Source of the DNA: an uncultured Opitutaceae bacterium
Lineage (GTDB): Bacteria > Verrucomicrobiota > Verrucomicrobiae > Opitutales > Opitutaceae
Direction of reading: 5' to 3'
Length of the DNA: 10,919 nucleotides
NCBI GenBank assembly: GCA_946482625.1
Contig: CAMLSH010000081.1
Coordinates: 1-10,919, forward strand
Part shown: positions 1 through 6,736 of the stretch, in pieces
How the letters are laid out: each line of letters starts with the position of its first letter
How positions within the stretch are numbered: position 1 is the first letter of the stretch
Made by a program: the position numbers and the translations under genes
The notes under the pieces: model-generated
Seen by the model: the letters and a program-made list of their open reading frames with translations, nothing else
The model's database searches: none
What the model was told of the DNA's origin: nothing

Positions 1-390
1 GAGGTTAATCGCCAGTCCCCATGGCGCAGATTGAAAGAAGCTGAATTTCCAATCGCTGCCGATACGGAGCAAAAAAGTGGGGTTAAAATCTAAAAAACCG
101 ACGTGGAAGTTAAAACCGGAAACAAAACGGTACGCTATCAACGGCGAAGATAACCAAGGCACCTGCAGAGAGTAAAAAACGAGGAGGTGTTTGGTTTCTT
201 GAGGACGATCCACAAGGCGGAGGCCAACAAAAATACAGTAAGCGTAAAGGGCGATAAAGGCCATGAGCATCGCGTAAACAACAGGGCTCAATCCTTTGGA
301 CGCGAAAAATGTTTGCAGTGTCATTGCCGCTCCGAGGAAGCCTCCGCCGATAGTCAGAACGAGGTGAAGCTTACGGGTGAGGGCGGACAT
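1..390 (-). CDS. Partial membrane protein of unknown function (C-terminus outside window)
   Basis: The minus strand is open without a stop from an ATG at 390 to the window edge, giving 130 codons of an incomplete protein. It starts MSALTRKLHLVLTIGGGFLG and shows about three hydrophobic stretches, near residues 9-30, 36-60 and 69-90. A more polar, aromatic-rich part follows, ending in APWGLAINL. It therefore looks like a small integral membrane protein. I do not recognise a family. The ATG lies 21 bp beyond the stop of the sigma-54 response regulator on the same strand, so the two are probably co-transcribed. No Shine-Dalgarno sequence precedes the start; the leader reads CTCCATCTCCT. The segment is about 50% GC by hand count, clearly lower than the regulator gene beside it. 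The coding call rests on the uninterrupted frame and coherent membrane pattern. The function is unknown. Confidence 0.72.
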   Translation of the reverse strand, partial: MSALTRKLHLVLTIGGGFLGAAMTLQTFFASKGLSPVVYAMLMAFIALYAYCIFVGLRLVDRPQETKHLLVFYSLQVPWLSSPLIAYRFVSGFNFHVGFLDFNPTFLLRIGSDWKFSFFQSAPWGLAINL

Positions 391-411
391 AGGAGATGGA
401 GTTGCGGATCT

Positions 412-2013
412 TCAGTCGGTTTCGACGCCCTCGATTGTTTCTCCCTGCGCGCGGTATTCGTTCAATTTGTTGCGGAGGGTGCGGATGCTGATTTTGAGCA
501 TCTCGGCGGTTTTGGTGCGGTTGCCGCTCGTGGCGCGGAGGGCGCCGAGGATGGCTTGTTTTTCCATTTCATCCAATGGGATGATCGGCGCGGCAACGGG
601 AGCTGCGGGATTTTCGATTTTCGATTCTCGATTTTCGCTTGGGCCAGTCGCGGTGGGGAAGGCGGGCGGGATCGCGGTGGGGACGATCGGGGGCGTGGAA
701 AAATTGAGCGGATGCGTGGTTTCTGCAGAAGGGGGCGGCGCGACGGGTGCCGGCGCGGTGGGGGGAAACGTGGGCAGCGGCTCGGGCATCGGCGGGGTGG
801 AGGCGGCGGAGGCGGAAACGGGGATCGGTGCGCCGACGAGGCTGCGGCCGAGCATGGGCAGGCCGAGGGCGGCGGTGGAGATGGGGCGGCCGGTTTCGGA
901 GAGAATGACGGCGCGTTCGATGGTGTTCTGGAGTTCGCGGACGTTGCCGGGCCAGGGGTAGGTGGTGAGCGCGGTGACGGCGTGGTCGGAGAAGCCGGGG
1001 ATTTTCAGGCCGTGTTTGCGTGCGGTGCGGCGGAGGAAGGATTCGGCGAGGACAACGATGTCTTCGGCGCGTTCGCGGAGCGGCGGTACTTGGACGGGGA
1101 ATACGTTGAGCCGGTAATAAAGATCGGAGCGGAAGTGGCCTTTTTCCACGAACTGCATGAGGTCGCGGTTCGAGGTGGCGAGGAGGCGGACGTTGACCTT
1201 GATGGTTTTGGTGCCGCCGACGCGTTCGAATTCGCGCTCTTGGAGGACGCGGAGGAGTTTGGCCTGAAGGTTGGGCGGAATCTCCGAGACTTCGTCGAGG
1301 AGGAGGGTGCCGCGGTTGGCGAGTTCGAAGCGGCCTTCGCGGCGGTCGGTCGCGCCGGTGAAGGAGCCTTTTTCGTGGCCGAAGAGTTCGCTCTCGATGA
1401 GGTTTTCCGAGAGGGCGGCGCAGTTGATTTTGATGTAGGGCTCGTTGCGGCGGGGCGAGTGTCGATAGAGCTCGCGGGCGATCATCTCTTTGCCGGTGCC
1501 GTTTTCGCCGGTGATGAGGACGGTGGCATCGGTGGGGGCAACGCGTTCCACGAGCTGGCGGAGGCGGGTCATCGCGGGGCTGCGACCGAGGAGATCGCCG
1601 TCGCCGCCGTCTTGCTCGCTGAAGTAGCGGTTGACCTTGATGAGCTGGCGGTAGGAGTCGGCCTTTTTGAGGATGATCTCAATCTGACCGGGGGAAAAGG
1701 GTTTGATGAGGTAGTCGAAGGCGCCGGCGCGCATGCAGGAGACGGCGCTTTCGATGGTGCCGTGGCCGGTCATCATGACGACGAGCGGACGGTCGGGGAG
1801 GGCGCTGACGCGTTCGAGGAATTGCTGGCCGTCGCCGTCGGGGAGGCGGACGTCGAGCATGACGAGGTCGAAAGTTTCCTTCGCGAGCACGGCCTCGGCT
1901 TGGGCGATGGAGCTGGCGATGGTGACGGAGAATTTTTTGCGCTTAAAGAGCTCGTCGAGGACTTTCTGGATGAGGGGTTCGTCGTCGAGAACGAGGATTC
2001 TTTCGAGAGACAT
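412..2013 (-). CDS. Sigma-54-dependent response regulator (NtrC family: REC-AAA+-Fis)
   Basis: This is a 533-aa transcription activator for RNA polymerase carrying sigma-54, controlled by phosphorylation. The receiver domain spans about 1-118, with acidic D10/D11, phospho-acceptor D54 (MLDVRLPDG), T82 and K104. The AAA+ domain spans about 140-385: Walker A GENGTGKE at 169-176, sigma-54 contact loop GSFTGA at 216-221, Walker B GTLLLDEV at 235-242, an SDLYYRLNVF motif at 296-305, and WPGNVREL at 354-361. A Pro/Ala-rich linker of about 90 residues (390-478) precedes a Fis-type helix-turn-helix (480-524). The frame stays open upstream to 2265, but I start at 2013 because the receiver core begins at residue 5, as in the family. 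No Shine-Dalgarno is visible. The linker is unusually long and GSFTGA departs from the usual GAFTGA. The flagellar context suggests a flagellar regulator, but the target genes and partner kinase are inference. Confidence 0.95.
   Translation of the reverse strand: MSLERILVLDDEPLIQKVLDELFKRKKFSVTIASSIAQAEAVLAKETFDLVMLDVRLPDGDGQQFLERVSALPDRPLVVMMTGHGTIESAVSCMRAGAFDYLIKPFSPGQIEIILKKADSYRQLIKVNRYFSEQDGGDGDLLGRSPAMTRLRQLVERVAPTDATVLITGENGTGKEMIARELYRHSPRRNEPYIKINCAALSENLIESELFGHEKGSFTGATDRREGRFELANRGTLLLDEVSEIPPNLQAKLLRVLQEREFERVGGTKTIKVNVRLLATSNRDLMQFVEKGHFRSDLYYRLNVFPVQVPPLRERAEDIVVLAESFLRRTARKHGLKIPGFSDHAVTALTTYPWPGNVRELQNTIERAVILSETGRPISTAALGLPMLGRSLVGAPIPVSASAASTPPMPEPLPTFPPTAPAPVAPPPSAETTHPLNFSTPPIVPTAIPPAFPTATGPSENRESKIENPAAPVAAPIIPLDEMEKQAILGALRATSGNRTKTAEMLKISIRTLRNKLNEYRAQGETIEGVETD
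609..636. repeat. Four tandem copies of a 7-bp unit inside the response-regulator linker
   Basis: Four consecutive copies of GATTTTC (plus-strand reading) fill this stretch; the third copy is GATTCTC. They lie in the coding sequence of the regulator's Pro/Ala-rich linker. Read on the minus strand they encode a charged patch, SENRESKIEN (residues 459-468), interrupting an otherwise Pro/Ala/Thr-rich sequence. Because 7 is not a multiple of 3, gain or loss of a single copy would shift the frame and remove the Fis DNA-binding domain. Confidence 0.85.
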
Positions 2014-2392
2014 GATCGGGATGCGCGCGGAATGGTGGTCGAGGAAGGCGGAGCGGGACGCATTTATCCCGCTGCGAAACGGGCGATAGGAACATCGATG
2101 CGCCGGCCGCCGCTGTCTCAGCCGGAAAAGGGTGGTGGCTGGGTGAACATTTGGAGAGGGAGCGGGTTTGGCAATCGCGCAAATGATTAGGCGAAAGAAG
2201 CTCGGGAGGGGACTGGCGGCTCCGGATACCCAGCCCATTCCCCCAATCGAACGGTAAGAAGACAAAGATAGCCGGAATCAGGGAAAGCCCTATGGCGACC
2301 AATGCAATACTCCTGCAACGTGGGGCCTGCTTCTTCGTCTTCGGGCCATTCATGGCCTTGGAGAATACACTCCCACCTCCACCACACTCACT
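2014..2392. other. 379-bp divergent intergenic region
   Basis: This region separates the response regulator from the PEP-CTERM gene and must hold the promoters of both, but I see no convincing -35/-10 pair. The regulator's own frame is open back to 2265, but that stretch does not look like a receiver domain. A second minus-strand frame starts at ATG 2353 and encodes a plausible transmembrane stretch (ALVAIGLSLIPAIFVFLPF). It then loses protein-like character and runs into the regulator gene in another frame until 1943. I treat it as an unproven small ORF or gene remnant and discuss it in the findings. Confidence 0.5.
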
Positions 2393-3136
2393 ATGTCCAA
2401 GCTTTCGATTCCTTGCTGCGCCCTGCTTCTCGCAAGCGGGCTTTTGGCCTCCTCACTTTCCGCTCAGCTGCTGTCTCATCCGCCCATCGATGCCACCCAG
2501 GCGGGCTGGTACAGCGACTTTGATGAAGTCAGTCCCGGTGCGGGCTCGCCCTACACCCTCCGGGTTGGCGACTTCGAGGGCCGTCCTTACCGCAACTATT
2601 TCATCTTTGATCGGTCCGGCCTCACCTACGCCGACATCAAGAGCGCCACGCTCGATATTTTCCTGCCGGGCGATCCTCAGCTGCCGACATACATCTCCGC
2701 CGATCCCGCCGATGTCGGTGCGGTTTTCTCACTCTACCGATTCGATGGAGACTTGGACGCGCTGCAAGATGGGTCCCAGCCAGGAACGACCTTCGACGCG
2801 CTCGCTCCGACGGGCACGCTGTTTGGAAGCGCCTCGGTGTCTGAGACAGAGAATGGGTTGTTCGTGCTGAGCATCTCTCTGAACTCCCTGTTTCTCGATT
2901 ATCTGAACGCCATCGATGGGAAGTTCGCGCTGGCCGGTGGTCTTGCCAACGCCGACGCGTCGCCGTTGTCCGATGAATTGATGTTTCTCAACACCGAGGT
3001 GGCATCGTCGGGTCCCCAACTGCGGCTGGAGTATGTCGCCGTGCCAGAACCGTCGACCTACGGTCTGATCGGGGCGGGCGTTCTTGGGCTCCTGGTTTGG
3101 CGCCGTCGCGTGTCCAAGCCGGCGCGCAAGAGCTGA
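2393..3136 (+). CDS. PEP-CTERM sorting domain protein
   Basis: This 247-aa protein is exported and then handled by the exosortase/PEP-CTERM system, which processes proteins at the cell envelope in exopolysaccharide-producing bacteria. Residues 1-24 are a signal peptide (SIPCCALLLASGLLAS core, likely cleaved after SLSA). The central part (25-214) is rich in beta-prone, aromatic and acidic residues (YRNYFIFDRSGLTYADIKSA) and looks like an extracellular beta-sandwich; I recognise no catalytic motif. The C-terminus has the complete tripartite tail: VPEPS at 217-221, a hydrophobic helix at about 223-236, and RRR at 237-239. The start is the first ATG giving an intact signal peptide; no Shine-Dalgarno precedes it. 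A strong terminator follows, so it is probably monocistronic. No exosortase gene lies in the window. The tail assignment is secure; the function of the body is unknown. Confidence 0.93.
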   Translation: MSKLSIPCCALLLASGLLASSLSAQLLSHPPIDATQAGWYSDFDEVSPGAGSPYTLRVGDFEGRPYRNYFIFDRSGLTYADIKSATLDIFLPGDPQLPTYISADPADVGAVFSLYRFDGDLDALQDGSQPGTTFDALAPTGTLFGSASVSETENGLFVLSISLNSLFLDYLNAIDGKFALAGGLANADASPLSDELMFLNTEVASSGPQLRLEYVAVPEPSTYGLIGAGVLGLLVWRRRVSKPARKS

Positions 3137-3170
3137 GCTGGCGGCTGAAGCCGACGTCTCGATTTTGTTG

Positions 3171-3203
3171 AGCGGACCTGCTTGATGGCGGGTCCGCTTT
3201 TTT
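3171..3203 (+). terminator. Rho-independent terminator of the PEP-CTERM gene
   Basis: A perfect 8-bp stem AGCGGACC / GGTCCGCT (3171-3178 with 3191-3198) extends inward by three further pairs, one of them G-U, leaving a 6-nt loop (3182-3187). A run of six T (3198-3203) starts at the last base of the 3' arm. It begins 34 bp after the stop codon. On the opposite strand no T-run follows the hairpin, so it should not terminate the convergent kinase gene efficiently. Confidence 0.93.
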
Positions 3204-3237
3204 ATGGGTATCCGCGTAGGCCGCGCGCGGAGTGACC

Positions 3238-5523
3238 TCAGGCCGGGATGAGCTGGCGGATGAGTTTCAGCACCTTCGACGGGACGTAAGGCTTCGGCAA
3301 ATACGCAACGGGTTCGGCGAGGCCGCGGTGGCGGTCGCCGGAGCGGAAGGCGCCGCTGGCGATCAGCAAGGGCATGCCCGGGGCTTCGGCGCGAACGGCC
3401 TCGGCGACCTGCCAGCCGTCGAGCGAGGGCAGGCCGATGTCCGTGAAGAGCAAGGCGATCTCTTCGCGATGTGCGCGGAAGAGGCGGACGGCTTCCGCGC
3501 CGTCGCGCGCCCAGAGCACGCGCCAGCCTTCGGAGGGGAGTAGTTCGAGCCAGAGGGCGCCGATGTCTTGTTCGTCTTCGACGAGCAGGATCGTGCGGCG
3601 GTCGCTGCTGGTGGTGAACGTTTCTGCCGGCGGGATCTGAGCCGGTTCCGCCATGGCGGGAGCGCGCGGGAGGAGTAGGTGGACGCTAGTGCCCTGGCCA
3701 GGGGCGCTGTCGACTTCGATCAAGCCGCGATGGGCGCGCATGATGCCGTAGACGACGGCGAGGCCGAGGCCGCGGACTTCGGGGCCTTTGTTGCGCGCGA
3801 AGAAGGGCTCGAACATGCGCGCGCGGGTGGCGGCGTCCATGCCGCGGCCGGTGTCTTGCACCGAGACGCGGAGAAAGTTTTTCGATTCGGCGGTAGTGGC
3901 GCCGGGCGCGAAGATCGACTGGCGGACCTCGGTTGTATTGACGGTGAGGTTACCGCCCTCGGGCATGGCGTCGCGGGCATTTTCCAGGAGTTTCTGGATG
4001 GCCTGCGCGAACTGGATGGGGTCGAGGGTGAGTTTCGCGTCGGCGGCCCCGTAGTTGCGCACGATGTGGATCGAGGGCGACCAGTCGCCGCAGGTGCGGG
4101 CGATGACGTCGTCGAGCAACGCATGGACATCGGTCGGGGAGAGCTCGGCGTCTTGGGTGTTGGCGAAAAGTTGGAGCTGGCGGACGACGTCGGCTCCACG
4201 GCGGCCGGCGTCGATGATCGTGTCGGCGTAGTGGCCGAGGCGTGCTGGATCGTCGGCGGATTCGCGCAGGAGCGACGCGTAGCCGAGGACGATCGCGAGC
4301 ATGTTGTTGAAGTCGTGAGCGATGCCGCCGGCGAGGGTGCCGAGGCTTTCCAGCTGGCTGGCCTCGTGGAGACGGCTCTCCATTTTTTTGCGTTCACGGA
4401 GATCGGCAACAATGACGAGCTGGCCGGCGCCGGTTTCGAGAGGAACGACAGTGATCTCCGCCGGGAACGTTTCGCCGCGCGCGCTCGCGCATTCGGCCTC
4501 GCAGGGCGTGCCTTGAGAAACGCGCGCACGGGCGAGTTCGCGGGCGGGGAGGAGGGTGTCGGCGTCGCGGCCGGACACTTCAACGGGGCTGAGGCCGAAG
4601 AGGCGCGTGAAGGCGTGATTGCACTGGGTGACGCGTCCGGCGGGGTCGATCAGGCAGAGGCCGAGCGGGACCGCCTCGTACACGGAATCCAGCAGCGCAT
4701 GCATGGCCTTGAGGCTGTCCTCGGCCATGCGGCGACGGGTGATGTCGCGGGTGGTTGAAACGATGTCGGAGGGGAGTCCGGTGGTGGGATCGCGGCGGGT
4801 TTTGCTGGTCGTCTCCGTCCACAGATGGGTGCCGTCTTTCTTGAGAAGGCGGTGAACGAGGACGCTTTCGTTGCGATCGGAAAAGTGCGCCTCGAAGGTG
4901 TGCTGGAGTTGGGGGAAGTCCTCCGAGTGAACGAGGTCGGAGAGCGGGCGACCGATGATTTCGGAGGGGTCCCAGCCGAGCATGCTCAGGCTTGAATTGG
5001 ACGCGTAGATACAGATGCCGTCGGCGTTGCTGACCGTGATGAGATCGCGGATGTAGTCCGAAAGCAGGCGTTGCTGAGCTTCGCTTTGGCGAAGTGCGTC
5101 GCGGAGTTCGAGGTGGTCAGTGACGTCGGTGAGAACGCCGACCCAGTGCGTGGCGCCCTGGCCTTGATTCGAGAGCGGATAGAGATGGAGATCGGCCCAG
5201 AAGACGGTGCCGTCTTTGCGCGAGGCGGGGAGGGCTTTGCGCCACGACTGCGCGCTGCGCATGACAGTGTCCACGCGTTCCCATTCGAACTGGCCGCCGG
5301 GGGGGCGCAGGAGTTCGGAGAGGGTGCGTCCAACGCTATCGGCGCGGGAGTAGCCGGTGAGCTGGGTGAACGCGGCGTTGGCGTGAACGATGGAGCGCGT
5401 CTCACCCGCAGCCTCGCAGATGACGAGGGCTTGGGTGGACTCGGACGCGACGCGGGACATGAGTGCGTCGAGACCAGCCGCGTCGCCGGGGACGGGCCGT
5501 GATTTTTCGGGTGAAGCTGGCAC
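3238..5523 (-). CDS. Hybrid sensor histidine kinase, PAS-PAS-PAS-HisKA-HATPase-REC
   Basis: This 761-aa kinase has no evident transmembrane segment, so it should sense a cytoplasmic signal. Three PAS domains lie at about 25-140, 150-265 and 275-378. The HisKA H-box is LAGGIAHDFNN with H403. The ATPase has an N-box around N515 (LLENARDAM), G1 DTGRGM at 557-562, F-box FEPFF at 571-575 and G2 RGLGL at 584-588. A C-terminal receiver (about 643-760) has E649/D650, phospho-acceptor D695 (FTDIGLPSLDGW), S723 and K744, so all the key residues are present. No Hpt domain is seen. The start is a GTG at 5523; ATG 5460 (residue 22) is the alternative, and neither has a Shine-Dalgarno. It converges on the PEP-CTERM gene. 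A sigma-28-like promoter lies about 70 bp upstream. The partner regulator is unknown; the nearby sigma-54 regulator is a candidate only. Confidence 0.95.
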   Translation of the reverse strand: MPASPEKSRPVPGDAAGLDALMSRVASESTQALVICEAAGETRSIVHANAAFTQLTGYSRADSVGRTLSELLRPPGGQFEWERVDTVMRSAQSWRKALPASRKDGTVFWADLHLYPLSNQGQGATHWVGVLTDVTDHLELRDALRQSEAQQRLLSDYIRDLITVSNADGICIYASNSSLSMLGWDPSEIIGRPLSDLVHSEDFPQLQHTFEAHFSDRNESVLVHRLLKKDGTHLWTETTSKTRRDPTTGLPSDIVSTTRDITRRRMAEDSLKAMHALLDSVYEAVPLGLCLIDPAGRVTQCNHAFTRLFGLSPVEVSGRDADTLLPARELARARVSQGTPCEAECASARGETFPAEITVVPLETGAGQLVIVADLRERKKMESRLHEASQLESLGTLAGGIAHDFNNMLAIVLGYASLLRESADDPARLGHYADTIIDAGRRGADVVRQLQLFANTQDAELSPTDVHALLDDVIARTCGDWSPSIHIVRNYGAADAKLTLDPIQFAQAIQKLLENARDAMPEGGNLTVNTTEVRQSIFAPGATTAESKNFLRVSVQDTGRGMDAATRARMFEPFFARNKGPEVRGLGLAVVYGIMRAHRGLIEVDSAPGQGTSVHLLLPRAPAMAEPAQIPPAETFTTSSDRRTILLVEDEQDIGALWLELLPSEGWRVLWARDGAEAVRLFRAHREEIALLFTDIGLPSLDGWQVAEAVRAEAPGMPLLIASGAFRSGDRHRGLAEPVAYLPKPYVPSKVLKLIRQLIPA

Positions 5524-5597
5524 TGAGGACGTTGGAGATGAAGGTGATACTGGGAGTGTCCTTCAATCGTTAAAGACCAATAAAAATGTGAAATCTG

Positions 5598-5624
5598 CTA
5601 TCGGGTTTCTCGGGGAAATCTTAA
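5598..5624 (-). promoter_or_regulatory. Candidate sigma-28 (FliA-type) promoter for the hybrid kinase
   Basis: On the minus strand, TTAAGATT (5624-5617), an 11-bp spacer and CCCGATAG (5605-5598) match the enteric sigma-28 consensus TAAAGTTT-N11-GCCGATAA at 12 of 16 positions with exact spacing. Transcription would start near 5591, about 68 nt before the GTG start. The match was found by eye in an AT-rich intergenic region, so chance cannot be excluded. Confidence 0.5.
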
Positions 5625-5631
5625 ATAGAAC

Positions 5632-5658
5632 TTCAGGCTTTTTGTTATGAGCCGATTT
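5632..5658 (+). promoter_or_regulatory. Weak candidate sigma-28 promoter for the 131-aa gene
   Basis: TTCAGGCT (5632-5639), an 11-bp spacer and GCCGATTT (5651-5658) match the sigma-28 consensus at 10 of 16 positions. The -10 element is good and the -35 poor. The implied start near 5665 leaves a leader of about 26 nt before ATG 5691. It sits back to back with the kinase promoter candidate, with the two -35 elements 7 bp apart. Confidence 0.27.
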
Positions 5659-5690
5659 CTAAGGCGCATCGTTACTGCAACTTTCACACC

Positions 5691-6086
5691 ATGGCCCCCC
5701 GTCTATTGTCTCTGTTGACGCTGATCGAAACCTCCCTGTCCGAGCACGAAGCTGCATCGGTGGCGAAGGGGCGGCCGGGGCGGACAGTTAATTTTCACAA
5801 GGGGCTGGCGCGGATGTCGTTTAATGACGGATCTGGGTCGATTTTGTTACAGGGTTTCACGCTCGCGGACGGACAGATTTGCGTGAAAGCCATGTTGGAA
5901 TGGGCCGGCGCAGCGCGGTCGGGCGTGCAATCGATTTATCCGAAGGAAGGTTTTAATTGGGCGGGGGCGGCGTGCCGCGTCGCCGAGGCTTGGATGGATG
6001 GACCGCCTGCGGAGGAAGCCCCGGTGGGCGTGTCGGCATCTGAGGAATCGTCGGTTGGCGAAGGCGATCTGGCGACTGCGGGTTAA
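5691..6086 (+). CDS. Conserved-looking small protein of unknown function (131 aa)
   Basis: I do not recognise this 131-aa protein. It has no signal peptide and no convincing transmembrane segment. Residues 1-22 form a likely amphipathic helix (LLSLLTLIETSLSEHEAASV). A compact core of about 30-105 follows, containing RTVNFHKGLARMSFNDGSG, FTLADGQICVKAMLEWAG and EGFNWAGAACRVAEAWMDG. The last 25 residues are acidic and Ser/Ala/Gly-rich and probably disordered. It is a real gene candidate because it has protein-like composition, lies in a gap with no competing frame, and starts just after the divergent regulatory region shared with the kinase. The ATG at 5691 is the first in the frame and lacks a Shine-Dalgarno. 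No terminator is obvious downstream. A sigma-28-like element upstream would tie it to the flagellar regulon, but that is speculative. Confidence 0.68.
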   Translation: MAPRLLSLLTLIETSLSEHEAASVAKGRPGRTVNFHKGLARMSFNDGSGSILLQGFTLADGQICVKAMLEWAGAARSGVQSIYPKEGFNWAGAACRVAEAWMDGPPAEEAPVGVSASEESSVGEGDLATAG

Positions 6087-6289
6087 AGACTGCTGATTGA
6101 ATCGAGCTGGGCGGCCGGAACGGCGTCTGGTGATCGGGTGGAAGACGAAAACGGGCGGGTGCGTTGAACGCGCTTTGCGGCTGCTATTTCGGAGCGGCAG
6201 CTGTCGGCGAGAATGCGGCTCGGTATACGGGTTTCGAGCCTGTCTGTGCCGCTGCAGGCCGGTTTTTAGCCGCGATTGCAGCTTTGCGC

Positions 6290-6670
6290 TTATGCCTCGC
6301 CGGCGAAGGAGAGTGCAGGCGTGGAGTCGGTGGCTCCGTAGGACGGGCGGAGCTTTTGCGCGCGCGATTGGGCGCTGCGAAGCTGGTCGAGCTGTGTACG
6401 GGCTTCTTCGATACTGACGGCCAGGCGTTCGGCTTGCGCGTGCTGGGAGGCCAGCAGGCGCTGGGCTCGGAGTTGCACGCTTTCATCCAGCGCGGCGGAG
6501 ACGCCGGGCTGGAAAAGGAGTTCGACGATGCGGGCGACGAGCGGCTGCTCGCGCGCTTGCACGGCGGTGGCCTCGATGAAGTGACCGTGGTCGAGAAGCA
6601 GGTGTTCCTCGACGGTCAGCGTTTCGAGCGCTCCGAGAAGTCGGCTGATCGTCTGCGGGGCGGTTTCCAT
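6290..6670 (-). CDS. Small helical protein in the position of FliT (possible flagellar export chaperone)
   Basis: This 126-aa protein follows fliS on the same strand after 66 bp. It is almost entirely helix-forming, with heptad-like Leu/Ala/Glu patterns at about 5-40 (ISRLLGALETLTVEEHLLLD) and 55-105 (RAQRLLASQHAQAERLAVSI), and a short disordered tail. It has no signal peptide and no membrane segment. In enterics, FliT is a small helical chaperone for FliD encoded directly after fliS, and FlgN-type chaperones look alike in composition. Position and helical character are therefore the evidence; I see no diagnostic FliT motif. The start at 6670 is the first ATG in frame and has no Shine-Dalgarno. 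It probably shares a transcript with fliS. It could instead be a lineage-specific flagellar protein unrelated to FliT. Confidence 0.7.
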   Translation of the reverse strand: METAPQTISRLLGALETLTVEEHLLLDHGHFIEATAVQAREQPLVARIVELLFQPGVSAALDESVQLRAQRLLASQHAQAERLAVSIEEARTQLDQLRSAQSRAQKLRPSYGATDSTPALSFAGEA

Positions 6671-6736
6671 GGAGGCCGTTTAAAAGAGGCGTGTGGCGGC
6701 GGAGACCGTGTGAGGTTTCGCCGGGCGGATCGCGTT

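Noticed and set aside
187..2190. A 667-codon open frame on the plus strand opposite the sigma-54 regulator
   Set aside because: It is Gly/Glu/Ala/Asp-rich with no domain pattern and mirrors the high-GC regulator gene, whose receiver, AAA+ and Fis motifs are unmistakable. Long antisense frames are normal in GC-rich genes.
2014..2265. An N-terminal extension of the response regulator by 84 codons
   Set aside because: The extension does not resemble a domain, and the receiver begins directly at the ATG at 2013 as in other family members.
3211..3231. A hairpin TCCGCG/CGCGGA near the kinase stop codon
   Set aside because: It is short, GC-only and lacks a T-run on either strand, so I do not call it a terminator for the kinase.
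3679..4758. A 359-codon plus-strand frame opposite the kinase, and the shorter minus-strand Ser/Pro/Arg-rich frames within it
   Set aside because: These are shadows of the kinase reading frame, with compositions typical of off-frame high-GC translation.
5515..5535. A TGGCAC sequence resembling a sigma-54 -24 box
   Set aside because: The required GC at the -12 position with N10 spacing is missing (GT instead), and it overlaps the kinase start.
6177..6290. Short inverted repeats (GCTGC/GCAGC and GCTGCA/TGCAGC) in the gap before the FliT-like gene's stop
   Set aside because: The stems are short, the loops are large and no T-run is properly placed, so they do not make a supported terminator.
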